Assembly: GCA_039816825.1 (NCBI GenBank)
Contig: JBCBXA010000067.1
Location: forward strand, 1 to 16,106
Origin: JBCBXA01 sp039816825
GTDB lineage: Bacteria > Pseudomonadota > Alphaproteobacteria > Rhizobiales > Rhizobiaceae
Reading direction: 5' to 3'
Length of the DNA stretch: 16,106 bases
Below are positions 1 to 6,808 of this stretch, piece by piece (positions within the stretch are counted from its first letter, which is position 1; every line of letters starts with the position of its first letter). Made by a program: the position numbers and the translations under genes. The notes beneath the pieces are model-generated. The model was not told the origin of the DNA. It did not search any database and saw only the letters and a list, made by a program, of their open reading frames with translations.

Positions 1-528
1 GTTGAAAGCTTCGTCCTCAATGCCGGGGGCCTGCAGCTCGATGCGACACTCAACGGCGCACAACTGCCCAGCGAAGACCTGCAGTTCGAAATCTACTCCG
101 ACACTGTCGACGAGCGTGGCGAGCGAAGCTTGATCACTGACAAGATCCGGCCCGGACAAGTGGTTCGCCTGAATGCCGGAACTTACCACGTTGTGTCCTA
201 CTTCGGATCGATCAATGCCAAGGTGCGTGCTGACCTTCGAGTTCAACCCGGCAAGCTGACTCAAGCGGCCATGGAGCAACGGGGTGCGCGGGTGGATCTA
301 AAGCTGGTATCGCGCGCCGGCGGCGAGCCCATCGCCAACACAAAATGGTCCATCCAAACCGAAAGCGGCGAGGAAGTGTTTTCGTCCAGCCAGGTGCAGC
401 CGGAACTCATCTTGGCTGAAGGAAGCTACGTTGCAGTAGCGCAGAACGCCTCGACGATCAGCACGCTGCAGTTTCAGTTGCAGGCTGGTGACGAGCAGAA
501 GCTGGAGCTTCTGCTCGAAGACGGCTAG
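1..528 (+). CDS. C-terminal part of an unrecognised beta-rich repeat protein (5' end outside window)
   Basis: The frame is open from base 1 to the TAG at 526-528 with no convincing internal start, so this is the last 175 codons of a longer gene. I do not recognise the protein by name. The sequence is polar, has no membrane segment, and alternates short hydrophobic strands with turns. Two similar modules of about 80 residues can be seen, each with an AGTYHVVS- or EGSYVAVA-like strand followed by a strand ending in a Q-x-G turn. This pattern resembles carboxypeptidase-regulatory-like or other Ig-like beta-sandwich domains, which are often extracytoplasmic; that assignment is inference. The gene converges on the acyltransferase gene, and the two stop codons share the tetranucleotide CTAG at 525-528. 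The coding call is firm because of the long open frame and codon use, but the function is unknown. Confidence 0.75.
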   Translation, partial: VESFVLNAGGLQLDATLNGAQLPSEDLQFEIYSDTVDERGERSLITDKIRPGQVVRLNAGTYHVVSYFGSINAKVRADLRVQPGKLTQAAMEQRGARVDLKLVSRAGGEPIANTKWSIQTESGEEVFSSSQVQPELILAEGSYVAVAQNASTISTLQFQLQAGDEQKLELLLEDG

Positions 529-1538
529 GCGGAACGCCGCGCAAGCCGTCGAGCACGACGCTTAAGGCTTGCTTTGGAGCGAACGGCCCAAGGCTCGGTA
601 TGGCGTGGCCTCCGCGGTCGCCCTTCCGGTGCAACAATCGAAAACACCTGCGTCTGAAGAAAATTCAACAGGGATTTGCGGTCTGCGAAGTGCTCAATGC
701 GATCTCTCGGGATCGGTTCGCCAATGCTGACGCGAATGGTTCTGCCCGACAGCTTGCGAAACTCGCGGATCAGCAGGGACGTGCGCAACGTCATCGAGAT
801 GCGGCTCGCCATGTGGAACATGCGTCCGTTCTGGCCATGAAAAAACAGCGGCAGAACCGTTGCGCCGGAACTCTGCACCAGTTTTGCAGTAAAGGTCTTC
901 CAGGGAAGCTCAGTGGCCTTTCCAAAGCCACGTTCAGCCGTTGCAACGCCCCCACCCGGAAACACCACCAGAACGCCACCAGCTTGCAGGAAGGCCTCGG
1001 CATCACGCTTGGTTTTCATGTTTGCCTTAAGCGCATCCTTGGTCTCTTCAAAAGACACTGGAAGAGAATAGGCTCGAATCTCAGGGACTTTGAGCAGTTC
1101 GGTATTGATGAGGATCTTCATCGGCCGGCCCAATTGCTCGGCCAAAGCCATGATCGCAATGCCATCGCCGATGCCGAAGGGATGGTTGGCGATGATCACC
1201 AATGGACCATGATCCAGACCTGTGGGCGGCCATTGCGCACCATCAGCCTGCAGGCGAATGCCTGCCAGATGCAGCATATCAGCCATTGGGGTGTCCGACT
1301 TCTCCCAATGCTCATGCCGCCAGCGACCGTAGGAATCGGCGAAATCATCCCTCCCGGACGCCTGTTCAATGCGCCGGATGAGCCAGCGCTTGAAGCGGGG
1401 GTGGTCAGGGCTGGCATAGGTCAGCTCTGGAAAAGCAACGGGCTTCGATCTTCCGCCGAGCAGAAAGGAGCGACCGTTGCCGCCGATGCGAGCAGGCGAG
1501 ATGGATTTGTCAGCCTTGATGTCCACTCCACCCCCCAT
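525..1538 (-). CDS. Lysophospholipid acyltransferase family protein (PlsC-like)
   Basis: A 337-residue protein with the acyltransferase signatures NHPFGIGDG (His119, Asp125) and FPGGG (193-197), followed by a conserved stretch around FHGQNG. The spacing is HX5D rather than the HX4D of PlsC, as in the hemolysin-like or ornithine-lipid branch of the LPLAT superfamily. It probably transfers an acyl chain from acyl-ACP or acyl-CoA to a lysolipid at the inner membrane; the acceptor cannot be told from sequence. The N-terminal 110 residues are polar and basic. It lies 31 bases downstream of thrS on the same strand and is probably co-transcribed. The ATG at 1538 has no clear Shine-Dalgarno sequence because a hairpin (1543-1560) sits directly upstream. 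A GTG at 1526 is an alternative start. Family call secure, substrate uncertain. Confidence 0.85.
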   Translation of the reverse strand: MGGGVDIKADKSISPARIGGNGRSFLLGGRSKPVAFPELTYASPDHPRFKRWLIRRIEQASGRDDFADSYGRWRHEHWEKSDTPMADMLHLAGIRLQADGAQWPPTGLDHGPLVIIANHPFGIGDGIAIMALAEQLGRPMKILINTELLKVPEIRAYSLPVSFEETKDALKANMKTKRDAEAFLQAGGVLVVFPGGGVATAERGFGKATELPWKTFTAKLVQSSGATVLPLFFHGQNGRMFHMASRISMTLRTSLLIREFRKLSGRTIRVSIGEPIPRDRIEHFADRKSLLNFLQTQVFSIVAPEGRPRRPRHTEPWAVRSKASLKRRARRLARRSA

Positions 1539-1542
1539 TTAA

Positions 1543-1560
1543 AGACAGCCCAAGCTGTCT
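1543..1560 (-). other. Hairpin between thrS and the acyltransferase gene
   Basis: Perfect 7-bp inverted repeat AGACAGC / GCTGTCT with a 4-base loop, in the 31-base gap between the thrS stop and the acyltransferase start. Read on the minus strand it is followed by TTTAAATG, where the final ATG is the start codon. The T run is too short for a strong terminator. It may act as a partial terminator or influence initiation of the downstream gene. Confidence 0.5.
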
Positions 1561-1569
1561 GCCCATTGC

Positions 1570-3528
1570 CTACGAAGCAGCCCGCTTCAAATCCGGCGCC
1601 ACCGCCTCTGCTACCAGTGACGCCTTCGCTTCCGCCAAGCTCATCGGTGTCTGGTCTCGAGAACCAAGCCGACGGATGTTGACGCCACCTTCCTCTGCCT
1701 CGCGATTGCCCACGACCATAATGACCGGCACCTTCGCAAGCGAGATCTCACGCACCTTGTAGTTGATCTTCTCGTTCCGACCATCCACTTCGGCCCGCAA
1801 TCCCACGGCCCGCAACTCGTCACACACCTTCTGCGCATACTCATTCGCATCAGTCGTGATAGACGCAACTACGATCTGGCGCGGTGCAATCCAGAGCGGC
1901 AATTTGCCTGCATAGTTCTCGATTATGACACCAATAAAACGCTCCAAAGAGCCAAGAATGGCACGGTGAAGCATCACCGGTGTCACCTTGTCTGACGAGG
2001 AATCGATGTAGAACGCGCCAAACCGGCCTGGCAGATTAAAGTCCACCTGGTTGGTGCCCATCTGCCATTCCCGGCCGATGGCATCACGCAATGTGTACTC
2101 GAACTTCGGACCGTAGAACGCACCCTCGCCCTCAGCGATGCCCGTGGTCACACGACCATTGGAAGAAGCCTCGATATCGTCGAGAACCTCCTTCATCACC
2201 TTCTCGGCTTTGTCCCAGAGCTCATCAGCGCCCACGCGCTTTTCAGGCCTGGTGGACAGCTTCACCAACACCTGATCGAAACCGAAATCCTCATACACCT
2301 GCATGATCAGATTGTGGATCGCGATGCTCTCCTCTTTGATCTGATCTTCAGTGCAGAAAACGTGGGCGTCGTCTTGAGTGAAGCCGCGCACGCGCAGCAG
2401 ACCGTGCAAAGCGCCGGACGGCTCATAACGGTGCACCTTGCCAAATTCGGCATATTTAACAGGCAAGTCACGGTAAGACTTCAAGCCATGCTTAAAAATT
2501 TGTACGTGCCCGGGACAGTTCATGGGCTTCAGAGCGAAATGGCGACCATCCTCGGTCTCTGATGTGAACATGTTCTCATGGTATTTTTCCCAATGCCCCG
2601 AAGTCTCCCACAGGCTCTGGTCGAGCAGTTCCGGCGCGTTGACTTCCTCATAGCCAATCGCCTCCTGCATGCGGCGCATGTAGGCGATTAGGGATTTGTA
2701 GATGGACCAGCCGTCCGGATGCCAAAACACCGTACCCGGCGCGTCGTCCTGGAAGTGGAACAGGTCCATCTCGCGGCCAAGCTTGCGGTGGTCCCGCTTC
2801 TCCGCCTCTTCGAGCATGTGCAGATAGGCCTTCAGATCGTCATCCGAGGCCCATGCTGTCGCATAGATGCGCGTGAGCATCTCGCGGTCAGAATCGCCGC
2901 GCCAGTAAGCGCCAGCGACGCTCATCAGCTTGAACGCGTTGCCAATCTGCCCTGTTGAGACCATGTGCGGACCACGGCAGAGGTCGAACCATTCGCCCTG
3001 CTTGTAGATCTTGACGTCCTGGTCGGCAGGAATCGCGTCGATCAGTTCGACCTTGTAGGCCTCGCCCTTCCCCTCGAAGACGCGCCTGGCTTCGTCGCGA
3101 GACCACACTTCTTTTGAGAATTTCGCGTTGCGCTTGATGATCTCGCGCATCTTCTTGTCGATCTTGGGCAGGTCTTCGGGCGTGAATGGGCCCTCCTCCC
3201 GCGCGAAATCATAGTAGAAGCCGTTTTCAATGACCGGGCCAATGGTGACCTGCGTGCCGGGATAAAGCTCTTGCACGGCTTCGGCCATGACATGCGCCGC
3301 ATCGTGGCGGATCAGCTCGAGCGCTCGAGAATCGGTTCGGTCGATAAATTCGACCGCGGCATCCGCAACCAGCGGATCAGCCAGATCAGCCAATTCCCCA
3401 TCGAGCACGATGGCGACGGTTTTCTTGGCCAAAGACTTGGATATGCCGCCAACGATCTCGGCACCAGTGGTGCCAGATGCAAAATTGCGAACGGAATTGT
3501 CAGGGAAAGTAAGGGCGATTTCAGACAT
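1570..3528 (-). CDS. thrS: Threonine--tRNA ligase
   Basis: Full-length 652-residue class II aminoacyl-tRNA synthetase that charges tRNA-Thr in the cytoplasm. Domain order is as in E. coli: an N-terminal TGS domain (about 1-65), an editing domain with HxxxH at His75/His79 and FDLCRGPH (Cys184, His188), the catalytic core, and a C-terminal anticodon-binding domain starting near APRQIV. The zinc ligands that select threonine are visible: Cys338 (MNCPGH), His389 (DDAHVF) and His521 (MLHRA), each shifted by a few residues from the E. coli numbers. The start at 3528 is supported by GGAG (3536-3539) seven bases upstream on the minus strand. Upstream is yidD (81-base gap); downstream is the acyltransferase. 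I see no T-box or tRNA-mimicking operator in the short leader. Confidence 0.98.
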   Translation of the reverse strand: MSEIALTFPDNSVRNFASGTTGAEIVGGISKSLAKKTVAIVLDGELADLADPLVADAAVEFIDRTDSRALELIRHDAAHVMAEAVQELYPGTQVTIGPVIENGFYYDFAREEGPFTPEDLPKIDKKMREIIKRNAKFSKEVWSRDEARRVFEGKGEAYKVELIDAIPADQDVKIYKQGEWFDLCRGPHMVSTGQIGNAFKLMSVAGAYWRGDSDREMLTRIYATAWASDDDLKAYLHMLEEAEKRDHRKLGREMDLFHFQDDAPGTVFWHPDGWSIYKSLIAYMRRMQEAIGYEEVNAPELLDQSLWETSGHWEKYHENMFTSETEDGRHFALKPMNCPGHVQIFKHGLKSYRDLPVKYAEFGKVHRYEPSGALHGLLRVRGFTQDDAHVFCTEDQIKEESIAIHNLIMQVYEDFGFDQVLVKLSTRPEKRVGADELWDKAEKVMKEVLDDIEASSNGRVTTGIAEGEGAFYGPKFEYTLRDAIGREWQMGTNQVDFNLPGRFGAFYIDSSSDKVTPVMLHRAILGSLERFIGVIIENYAGKLPLWIAPRQIVVASITTDANEYAQKVCDELRAVGLRAEVDGRNEKINYKVREISLAKVPVIMVVGNREAEEGGVNIRRLGSRDQTPMSLAEAKASLVAEAVAPDLKRAAS

Positions 3529-3609
3529 CGCAGAGCTCCAATGGTTCAGTCCCGCCTACGGGTGCGGGTGAAAACAATGGCGCGGGTTTGCGTCAGGACG
3601 GATCGAACG

Positions 3610-3921
3610 TCAACAGCAATCCTCGGAGCTGCCCTTTCCCCACTTCCCATAGCGCCATGGCACATACCATCTCGCACCCTCGGGCAGCTTTTCAGGCACT
3701 GGGTCAAAACCGTGGGAACCCCATGGTGAACATCGCCACCAGCGGCTTATGCCCATCCAGAAGCCCGGCCAAGGGCCGAAGCGGGAGATGGCCTCATCCG
3801 CATATTCCGAACAAGTCGGCAAATGACGGCAGGACCGGCCGACGAAGGCCGACAATGTGTGGCGGTAAATCCAGATCAGCGTCCTGAGCAGAATAGCAAA
3901 GGGCCACGCAATCAGCGACAT
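3610..3921 (-). CDS. yidD: Membrane protein insertion efficiency factor YidD
   Basis: A 103-residue protein of the YidD (DUF37) family, whose members assist the YidC insertase at the inner membrane. It shows the family hallmarks: a hydrophobic, probably amphipathic N terminus, then CRHLPTCSEY (Cys31, Cys37), AISRFGPWPGFWMGISR, and WRCSPWGSHGFDPVP. The C-terminal tail after DPVP is about 25 residues. I chose the ATG at 3921 because it lies one base after the TGA (3925-3923) of the upstream iron-sulfur scaffold gene (TGA-C-ATG), which implies translational coupling. The same frame is open further upstream to 4008, but that part lies inside the scaffold gene and has no family similarity. Unusually, yidD is not beside rpmH-rnpA-yidC here, but that displaced location is common in rhizobia. 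Confidence 0.93.
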   Translation of the reverse strand: MSLIAWPFAILLRTLIWIYRHTLSAFVGRSCRHLPTCSEYADEAISRFGPWPGFWMGISRWWRCSPWGSHGFDPVPEKLPEGARWYVPWRYGKWGKGSSEDCC

Positions 3922-3922
3922 G

Positions 3923-4372
3923 TCAGCCGGCTGCTTCAAGGGCGTGCGTCGCCCGGATTTGATCCATCGCATCAACCAGCGCATCGAGCGCGAGCATCGT
4001 CGACGCATGGCGCGCCTTGTGGTCCTTGACTGGCTCCAGATATTTCAACGCATCAAAACGACCACCGTTCACAACGGCATCCCCGACCAACATCTCAGCC
4101 AGCCCTGATCGCGCCTCGGCAATCTCGCTGTAGCTCGCACCAATCACCGCTTCTGCCACCATGGCGCAGGCCGCCTGGCCCAACGCACAGGCACGGACCG
4201 TTTGGGCATAGTCGGAGATGGTCTCACCGTCCGAGACTATGTCGATCGTCACCTTTGACCCGCACAGTTTGGACACGGCCGTCGCCGATGCATCGGGCTG
4301 ATCGAGTTTGCCAACGCGAGAAATGTTGGCCGCATAGCCAAGAATCTTCCCGTTATAGAGATCATCGAGCAC
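3923..4372 (-). CDS. IscU/NifU-N-like iron-sulfur cluster scaffold protein with altered ligands
   Basis: A 149-residue protein of the NifU N-terminal/IscU fold. Two of the three canonical cysteines are present: Cys37 (KLCGSK) and Cys62 (RACALG, with an extra Cys69). The residue two after Cys37, an essential Asp in IscU (D39), is Ser39. The HCS motif of IscU (His105-Cys106) reads RHAST here, so the His is kept (His122) but the third ligand cysteine is Ala123. The protein may therefore bind metal differently or act as an accessory carrier; this is inference, and I have the impression such variants are usual in Hyphomicrobiales. It is the first gene of the minus-strand run, coupled to yidD, and divergent from folE. 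The upstream ATG at 4372 begins an MLDDLYNGKIL segment, which fits the family N terminus. Confidence 0.85.
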   Translation of the reverse strand: MLDDLYNGKILGYAANISRVGKLDQPDASATAVSKLCGSKVTIDIVSDGETISDYAQTVRACALGQAACAMVAEAVIGASYSEIAEARSGLAEMLVGDAVVNGGRFDALKYLEPVKDHKARHASTMLALDALVDAMDQIRATHALEAAG

Positions 4373-4494
4373 GATTTTCGCCTCAAAAGAACAAGTTTGC
4401 GGCCAGACATCTTTCTGACCCTCAACGCTTCCTATATAAGGTCAAGCCAGTCCACCCGCCAACACGCCAGATGCCGCAAGCATCTGACTTAGGC
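4373..4494. promoter_or_regulatory. Divergent intergenic region before the folE leader
   Basis: Stretch between the scaffold gene (-) and the folE riboswitch (+). It contains TATATA at 4433-4438, a possible -10 element for folE that would place the RNA start near 4445, but no good -35 is visible. On the minus strand TTGACC at 4445-4440 resembles a -35 for the scaffold gene, again without a clear partner. A hairpin (CAGATGC 4468-4474 / GCATCTG 4480-4486) precedes the aptamer. Confidence 0.3.
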
Positions 4495-4559
4495 GGGCGG
4501 TGGTCACCGTGCGGAGGCAATTGTGCCGAAGCCCCGGAACCGCTGCGGCCACACCGCCC
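4495..4559 (+). promoter_or_regulatory. THF-II riboswitch (folE motif) aptamer
   Basis: Structured leader directly upstream of folE. An 8-bp closing stem GGGCGGTG (4495-4502) pairs with CACCGCCC (4552-4559). Inside it, GCGG (4511-4514) can pair with CCGC (4540-4543), and GGCA (4516-4519) with TGCC (4524-4527) around an ATTG loop, leaving unpaired conserved-looking segments GGTCACCGT and GAAGCCCCGGAA. The position in the 5' leader of an alphaproteobacterial folE gene and this layout match the folE RNA motif, since validated as the second class of tetrahydrofolate riboswitch (THF-II). I identified it from memory of that class plus the visible pairings; a covariance-model search would settle it. 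High tetrahydrofolate would be expected to lower FolE synthesis. Confidence 0.75.
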
Positions 4560-4570
4560 CGGTTCGAGAA

Positions 4571-4605
4571 CCCTGCCCTGCCGCAGGGAAGCTTGAGGAG
4601 GGCAG
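4571..4605 (+). promoter_or_regulatory. Putative riboswitch expression platform over the folE ribosome binding site
   Basis: Two mutually exclusive pairings are visible. CCCTGC (4571-4576) can pair with GCAGGG (4583-4588), which leaves the Shine-Dalgarno GAGGAGGG (4595-4602) free. Alternatively CTGCCCT (4573-4579) can pair with AGGGCAG (4599-4605), which covers part of that Shine-Dalgarno. The two use the same bases, as in a translational on/off switch. How the aptamer upstream biases the choice cannot be seen; GGTTC/GAACC (4561-4572) may link the two. Confidence 0.5.
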
Positions 4606-4607
4606 TC

Positions 4608-5255
4608 ATGTCCGAGATCGTCGATTCCAACACCGCGCAAGCGGTTGAAGCTCTACGCGCCACAAAGGAGAAGGCGGAAAGCCGCCCCACCCAGGCCGAA
4701 GTGGAAGCTGCCGTAAGCGTTCTGCTGCGCTGGACGGGGGACGACCCGAGCCGCGAGGGGCTGGTGGAAACTCCCAAACGCGTCGCGAAAGCCTGGAAAG
4801 AGATGTTTGGCGGCTACGAGCAGGACCCGGAAGACGTTCTGGGCCGCACCTTTGAGGAAGTCGGCGGCTACAAGGACATGGTTCTGGTGCGCGACATCCA
4901 GTTCCACAGCCATTGCGAGCACCATGCGGTGCCCATCATCGGCAAGGCCCATGTGGCCTACCTGCCGGACGGAAAAGTGCTCGGCCTGAGCAAGATCGCG
5001 CGCGTGGTCGATATTTTCGCGCACCGTTTGCAGACCCAGGAGAATCTCACAGCTCAGATCGCCCACTGCATCCAGGGCGCCCTGCGGCCACGCGGCGTCG
5101 CCGTTCTGCTGGAGTGCGAGCACATGTGCATGGCCATGCGCGGCATCCGCAAGATCGGCTCGACCACGATTACGACCACTTTTACCGGCGACTTTGAGAC
5201 CAATGAGTCCGAACGTGACCGTTTCCTGAAAATGACAAGCGATGACCAACGATAG
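4608..5255 (+). CDS. folE: GTP cyclohydrolase I (type IA)
   Basis: A 215-residue enzyme that converts GTP to 7,8-dihydroneopterin triphosphate, the first step of folate synthesis, in the cytoplasm as a homodecamer. The zinc ligands are Cys103 and His106 in HSHCEHH and Cys174 in CEHMCM, so it is the metal-dependent type IA form. Other family blocks seen are WTGDDPSREGLVETPKRVA, LGLSKIARVVDIFAHR, LQTQENLT and GSTTITTTFTGDF. The ATG at 4608 is preferred over the open frame back to 4500 because GAGGAGGG lies directly upstream and because the earlier part is the riboswitch region. hisI starts inside the last codons of folE, so both should be translated from one message controlled by the tetrahydrofolate leader. 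Length is typical of the family. Confidence 0.98.
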   Translation: MSEIVDSNTAQAVEALRATKEKAESRPTQAEVEAAVSVLLRWTGDDPSREGLVETPKRVAKAWKEMFGGYEQDPEDVLGRTFEEVGGYKDMVLVRDIQFHSHCEHHAVPIIGKAHVAYLPDGKVLGLSKIARVVDIFAHRLQTQENLTAQIAHCIQGALRPRGVAVLLECEHMCMAMRGIRKIGSTTITTTFTGDFETNESERDRFLKMTSDDQR

Positions 5256-5703
5256 TCTGCCCTTCGAGAAACCGCCTGCAGACAAGAAAGAACTCGAAGA
5301 AAGCACCACCCTAACGCCGAAATTCGACGCCAACGGTCTGCTGCCTGTGGTCACCACAGATGCAAGGTCCGGCCAGGTGCTTATGGTTGGCTATATGAAC
5401 GATCTGGCGCTGTCTCAAACGATCAAGACGAGCGAAGCACACTATTGGTCGCGGTCGCGCCAGGAGCTCTGGCACAAGGGTGCCACCAGCGGGAATGTGC
5501 AAAAAGTCGTGCAGATCCTCACCGACTGCGATCAGGACGCGATTGTGCTGCGTGTTGAGGTCACCGGTGCGGAGGCCACCTGCCACACAGGTCGAGTGTC
5601 CTGCTTCTACCGCGAAGTGCCACTGGCGGAAGAAAGCGCACGCCTGGTGGAGATCGACAGCGAACGCCACTTCGACCCCGACGAGGTCTACGGCTCCAAG
5701 TGA
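5242..5703 (+). CDS. hisI: Phosphoribosyl-AMP cyclohydrolase
   Basis: A 153-residue monofunctional HisI that opens the purine ring of phosphoribosyl-AMP in the third step of histidine synthesis. Signature blocks are HYWSRSRQELWHKGATSGN, TDCDQDA and CHTGRVSCF. Cys96, Cys114 and Cys121 match the zinc ligands, and Asp95/Asp97/Asp99 match the magnesium site. No HisE (pyrophosphohydrolase) domain follows. The ATG at 5242 overlaps the end of folE by 14 bases, so translation is probably coupled. FolE and HisI both open a purine-type ring hydrolytically, and their pairing is common in alphaproteobacteria. Folate-dependent control of folE would also touch this histidine gene. The 3' end overlaps the convergent rhomboid gene by 16 bases. 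The N-terminal 25 residues are variable. Confidence 0.97.
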   Translation: MTNDSLPFEKPPADKKELEESTTLTPKFDANGLLPVVTTDARSGQVLMVGYMNDLALSQTIKTSEAHYWSRSRQELWHKGATSGNVQKVVQILTDCDQDAIVLRVEVTGAEATCHTGRVSCFYREVPLAEESARLVEIDSERHFDPDEVYGSK

Positions 5704-6485
5704 TGGCGTCTTTCGCTTCGGTCGGCTGGATCGAAGGCGGAGAATGCAAACAGTCCAAAGACAAATCCACCAACATGGGCCTGCCAAGCGATGCCACCAG
5801 CCCCGTCTGGTGTGATCAACCCTGCCCCTGCGAACGCATTCACGAGAACGAAGCCGGCGATAAAGGTCAGCGTTGAGCGATCGGTGAACGTCTGCGCCAA
5901 GGAGAGCCTTGGGCCGAGGTGAACACTATCGGTCCGTCCGGGCGCGATATTGGCAAGAGCGAAGCGGGCCGCTGCGCCCATGAAACCCGACACCGCACCA
6001 GAGGCCCCAACCATGGGCAACGCCATGTAGGGATTGCCCAGAACGAAATAGAACAAAGCGCCCGCCGCACTCGCACCGGCAAACAGCGCCAGAAACCGCA
6101 CCGTCCCCAGTCGCCTCAAAACCGGCGTGGCAAAGGCAACCATCCAGAAACAGTTGACCGCCAGATGTGTCCAGTCAGCATGCATCAACGCGTGTGTGAA
6201 CGGCGTCAGCCATACGCCAAAATCTAACACCCCATCTGTTGATGGCAGAACGAAGCGAGCCGGGAAAAACGCGTAGCGTGCCACCGTTTCGTAGTAGAAC
6301 GAACCGCCAGGAGCGTTCAGCCGGACGACGTGAACCAAAACCAGAAGCCCGACCAGCCAGATCATGGCGGTGGGCATCATGAAAAGAGGCTGTGGCTCCC
6401 GTGCGCCGGCTGCACGAGGCGAAGTTCCCTCTCGCCCAGGCACTGGTTCATGGCTGCTGACGTCGGAACGGTGTTCATCTTCCAT
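5688..6485 (-). CDS. Rhomboid family intramembrane serine protease
   Basis: A 265-residue polytopic membrane protein. After a polar N-terminal tail (about 1-35, with an REPQPLF segment typical of alphaproteobacterial rhomboids), about six hydrophobic segments follow. The catalytic serine is in GASGAVSG (Ser162) and the catalytic histidine in QAHVGGFVFG (His237). HADWTHLAVNCFWM (102-115) carries the conserved His/Asn region of the oxyanion site. It should cleave transmembrane helices of unknown substrates within the inner membrane. The start at 6485 is kept because the N-terminal tail fits the family, although ATG codons at 6380 and 6377 are alternatives. A perfect 9-bp hairpin ends two bases before the start and covers the place where a Shine-Dalgarno should be. 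The gene converges on hisI. Confidence 0.93.
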   Translation of the reverse strand: MEDEHRSDVSSHEPVPGREGTSPRAAGAREPQPLFMMPTAMIWLVGLLVLVHVVRLNAPGGSFYYETVARYAFFPARFVLPSTDGVLDFGVWLTPFTHALMHADWTHLAVNCFWMVAFATPVLRRLGTVRFLALFAGASAAGALFYFVLGNPYMALPMVGASGAVSGFMGAAARFALANIAPGRTDSVHLGPRLSLAQTFTDRSTLTFIAGFVLVNAFAGAGLITPDGAGGIAWQAHVGGFVFGLFAFSAFDPADRSERRHHLEP

Positions 6486-6487
6486 CG

Positions 6488-6508
6488 CTCTGGCTTATCA
6501 AGCCAGAG
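6488..6508 (-). promoter_or_regulatory. Hairpin at the translation start of the rhomboid gene
   Basis: Perfect 9-bp inverted repeat CTCTGGCTT (6488-6496) / AAGCCAGAG (6500-6508) with a 3-base loop. On the minus strand the stem ends two bases before the ATG at 6485, so any ribosome binding site (the best candidate is AGAG) would be inside the stem. Confidence 0.6.
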
Positions 6509-6548
6509 AGCCAGCTCCAACCTGACAAGGAACCGCGAATGTCAAAAG

Positions 6549-6565
6549 TGGCTTTGCTGAAGCCA
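6549..6565 (-). terminator. Possible minus-strand terminator or attenuator hairpin
   Basis: TGGCTT (6549-6554) pairs with AAGCCA (6560-6565) around a 5-base loop. Read on the minus strand the hairpin is followed by CTTTTGAC, a short T-rich tail. It lies about 60 bases upstream of the rhomboid start. The stem is short, so this is tentative. Confidence 0.35.
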
Positions 6566-6585
6566 ATGGTGAGAAGGCAAAAGAA

Positions 6586-6610
6586 ACCCGGCGAGCAAAG
6601 CTGACCGGGT
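6586..6610 (-). terminator. Possible minus-strand terminator hairpin upstream of the rhomboid gene
   Basis: ACCCGG (6586-6591) pairs with CCGGGT (6605-6610). An inner AGC/GCT stem is separated from it by a symmetric two-base internal loop and closed by a 3-base loop. On the minus strand the stem is followed by TTCTTTTG, so it resembles an intrinsic terminator of a transcript running toward the rhomboid gene. No gene ends here, so it would terminate a leader or a small RNA. Confidence 0.4.
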
Positions 6611-6716
6611 AAGCCACGGAAGCGGCTTCAGGAAACTGTGAGGCAAAGACCAAAGAAATCTTCCCGCGTGTGATGCGCCAATCTTGGTAAAATTGAAATC
6701 GAAACCAATCGGTAAG

Positions 6717-6808
6717 GTTAACCAAGAGCCCGACCTATCGACCTGCCCGTTAACACGCGCCCGGCACAAAAGCTGCAAAGACAGCCTATAAGGGTCGTGA
6801 AAGTTAAC
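6717..6808. promoter_or_regulatory. Three GTTAAC sites upstream of the PAS_5-type gene
   Basis: GTTAAC occurs at 6717-6722 (as the palindrome GGTTAACC, 6716-6723), 6749-6754 and 6803-6808, with starts 32 and 54 bases apart. The first reads TTAACCAA, one base from the TTAACCAT half-site described for the cell-cycle regulator CtrA in alphaproteobacteria. None has the full TTAA-N7-TTAA form. They look like protein-binding sites in the promoter region of the gene at 6847. Confidence 0.35.

Noticed and set aside
600..1682. Open frame of 360 codons on the + strand
   Set aside because: It lies antisense to the acyltransferase gene, which has clear family motifs; the + translation is low-complexity and resembles no family.
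3551..3568. CCCGC/GCGGG stem upstream of thrS as a regulatory operator
   Set aside because: The stem is only five bases with an eight-base loop, has no T run, and shows no tRNA-Thr mimicry.
3922..4008. Longer N terminus for YidD starting at 4008
   Set aside because: It lies wholly inside the scaffold gene and the extra residues do not resemble the family; ATG at 3921 fits translational coupling.
4500..4607. Longer N terminus for FolE starting at 4500
   Set aside because: This stretch is the structured leader; the ATG at 4608 has a strong Shine-Dalgarno and gives the usual FolE length.
4653..5357. Open frame of 234 codons on the - strand
   Set aside because: It is antisense to folE and has no recognisable domain.
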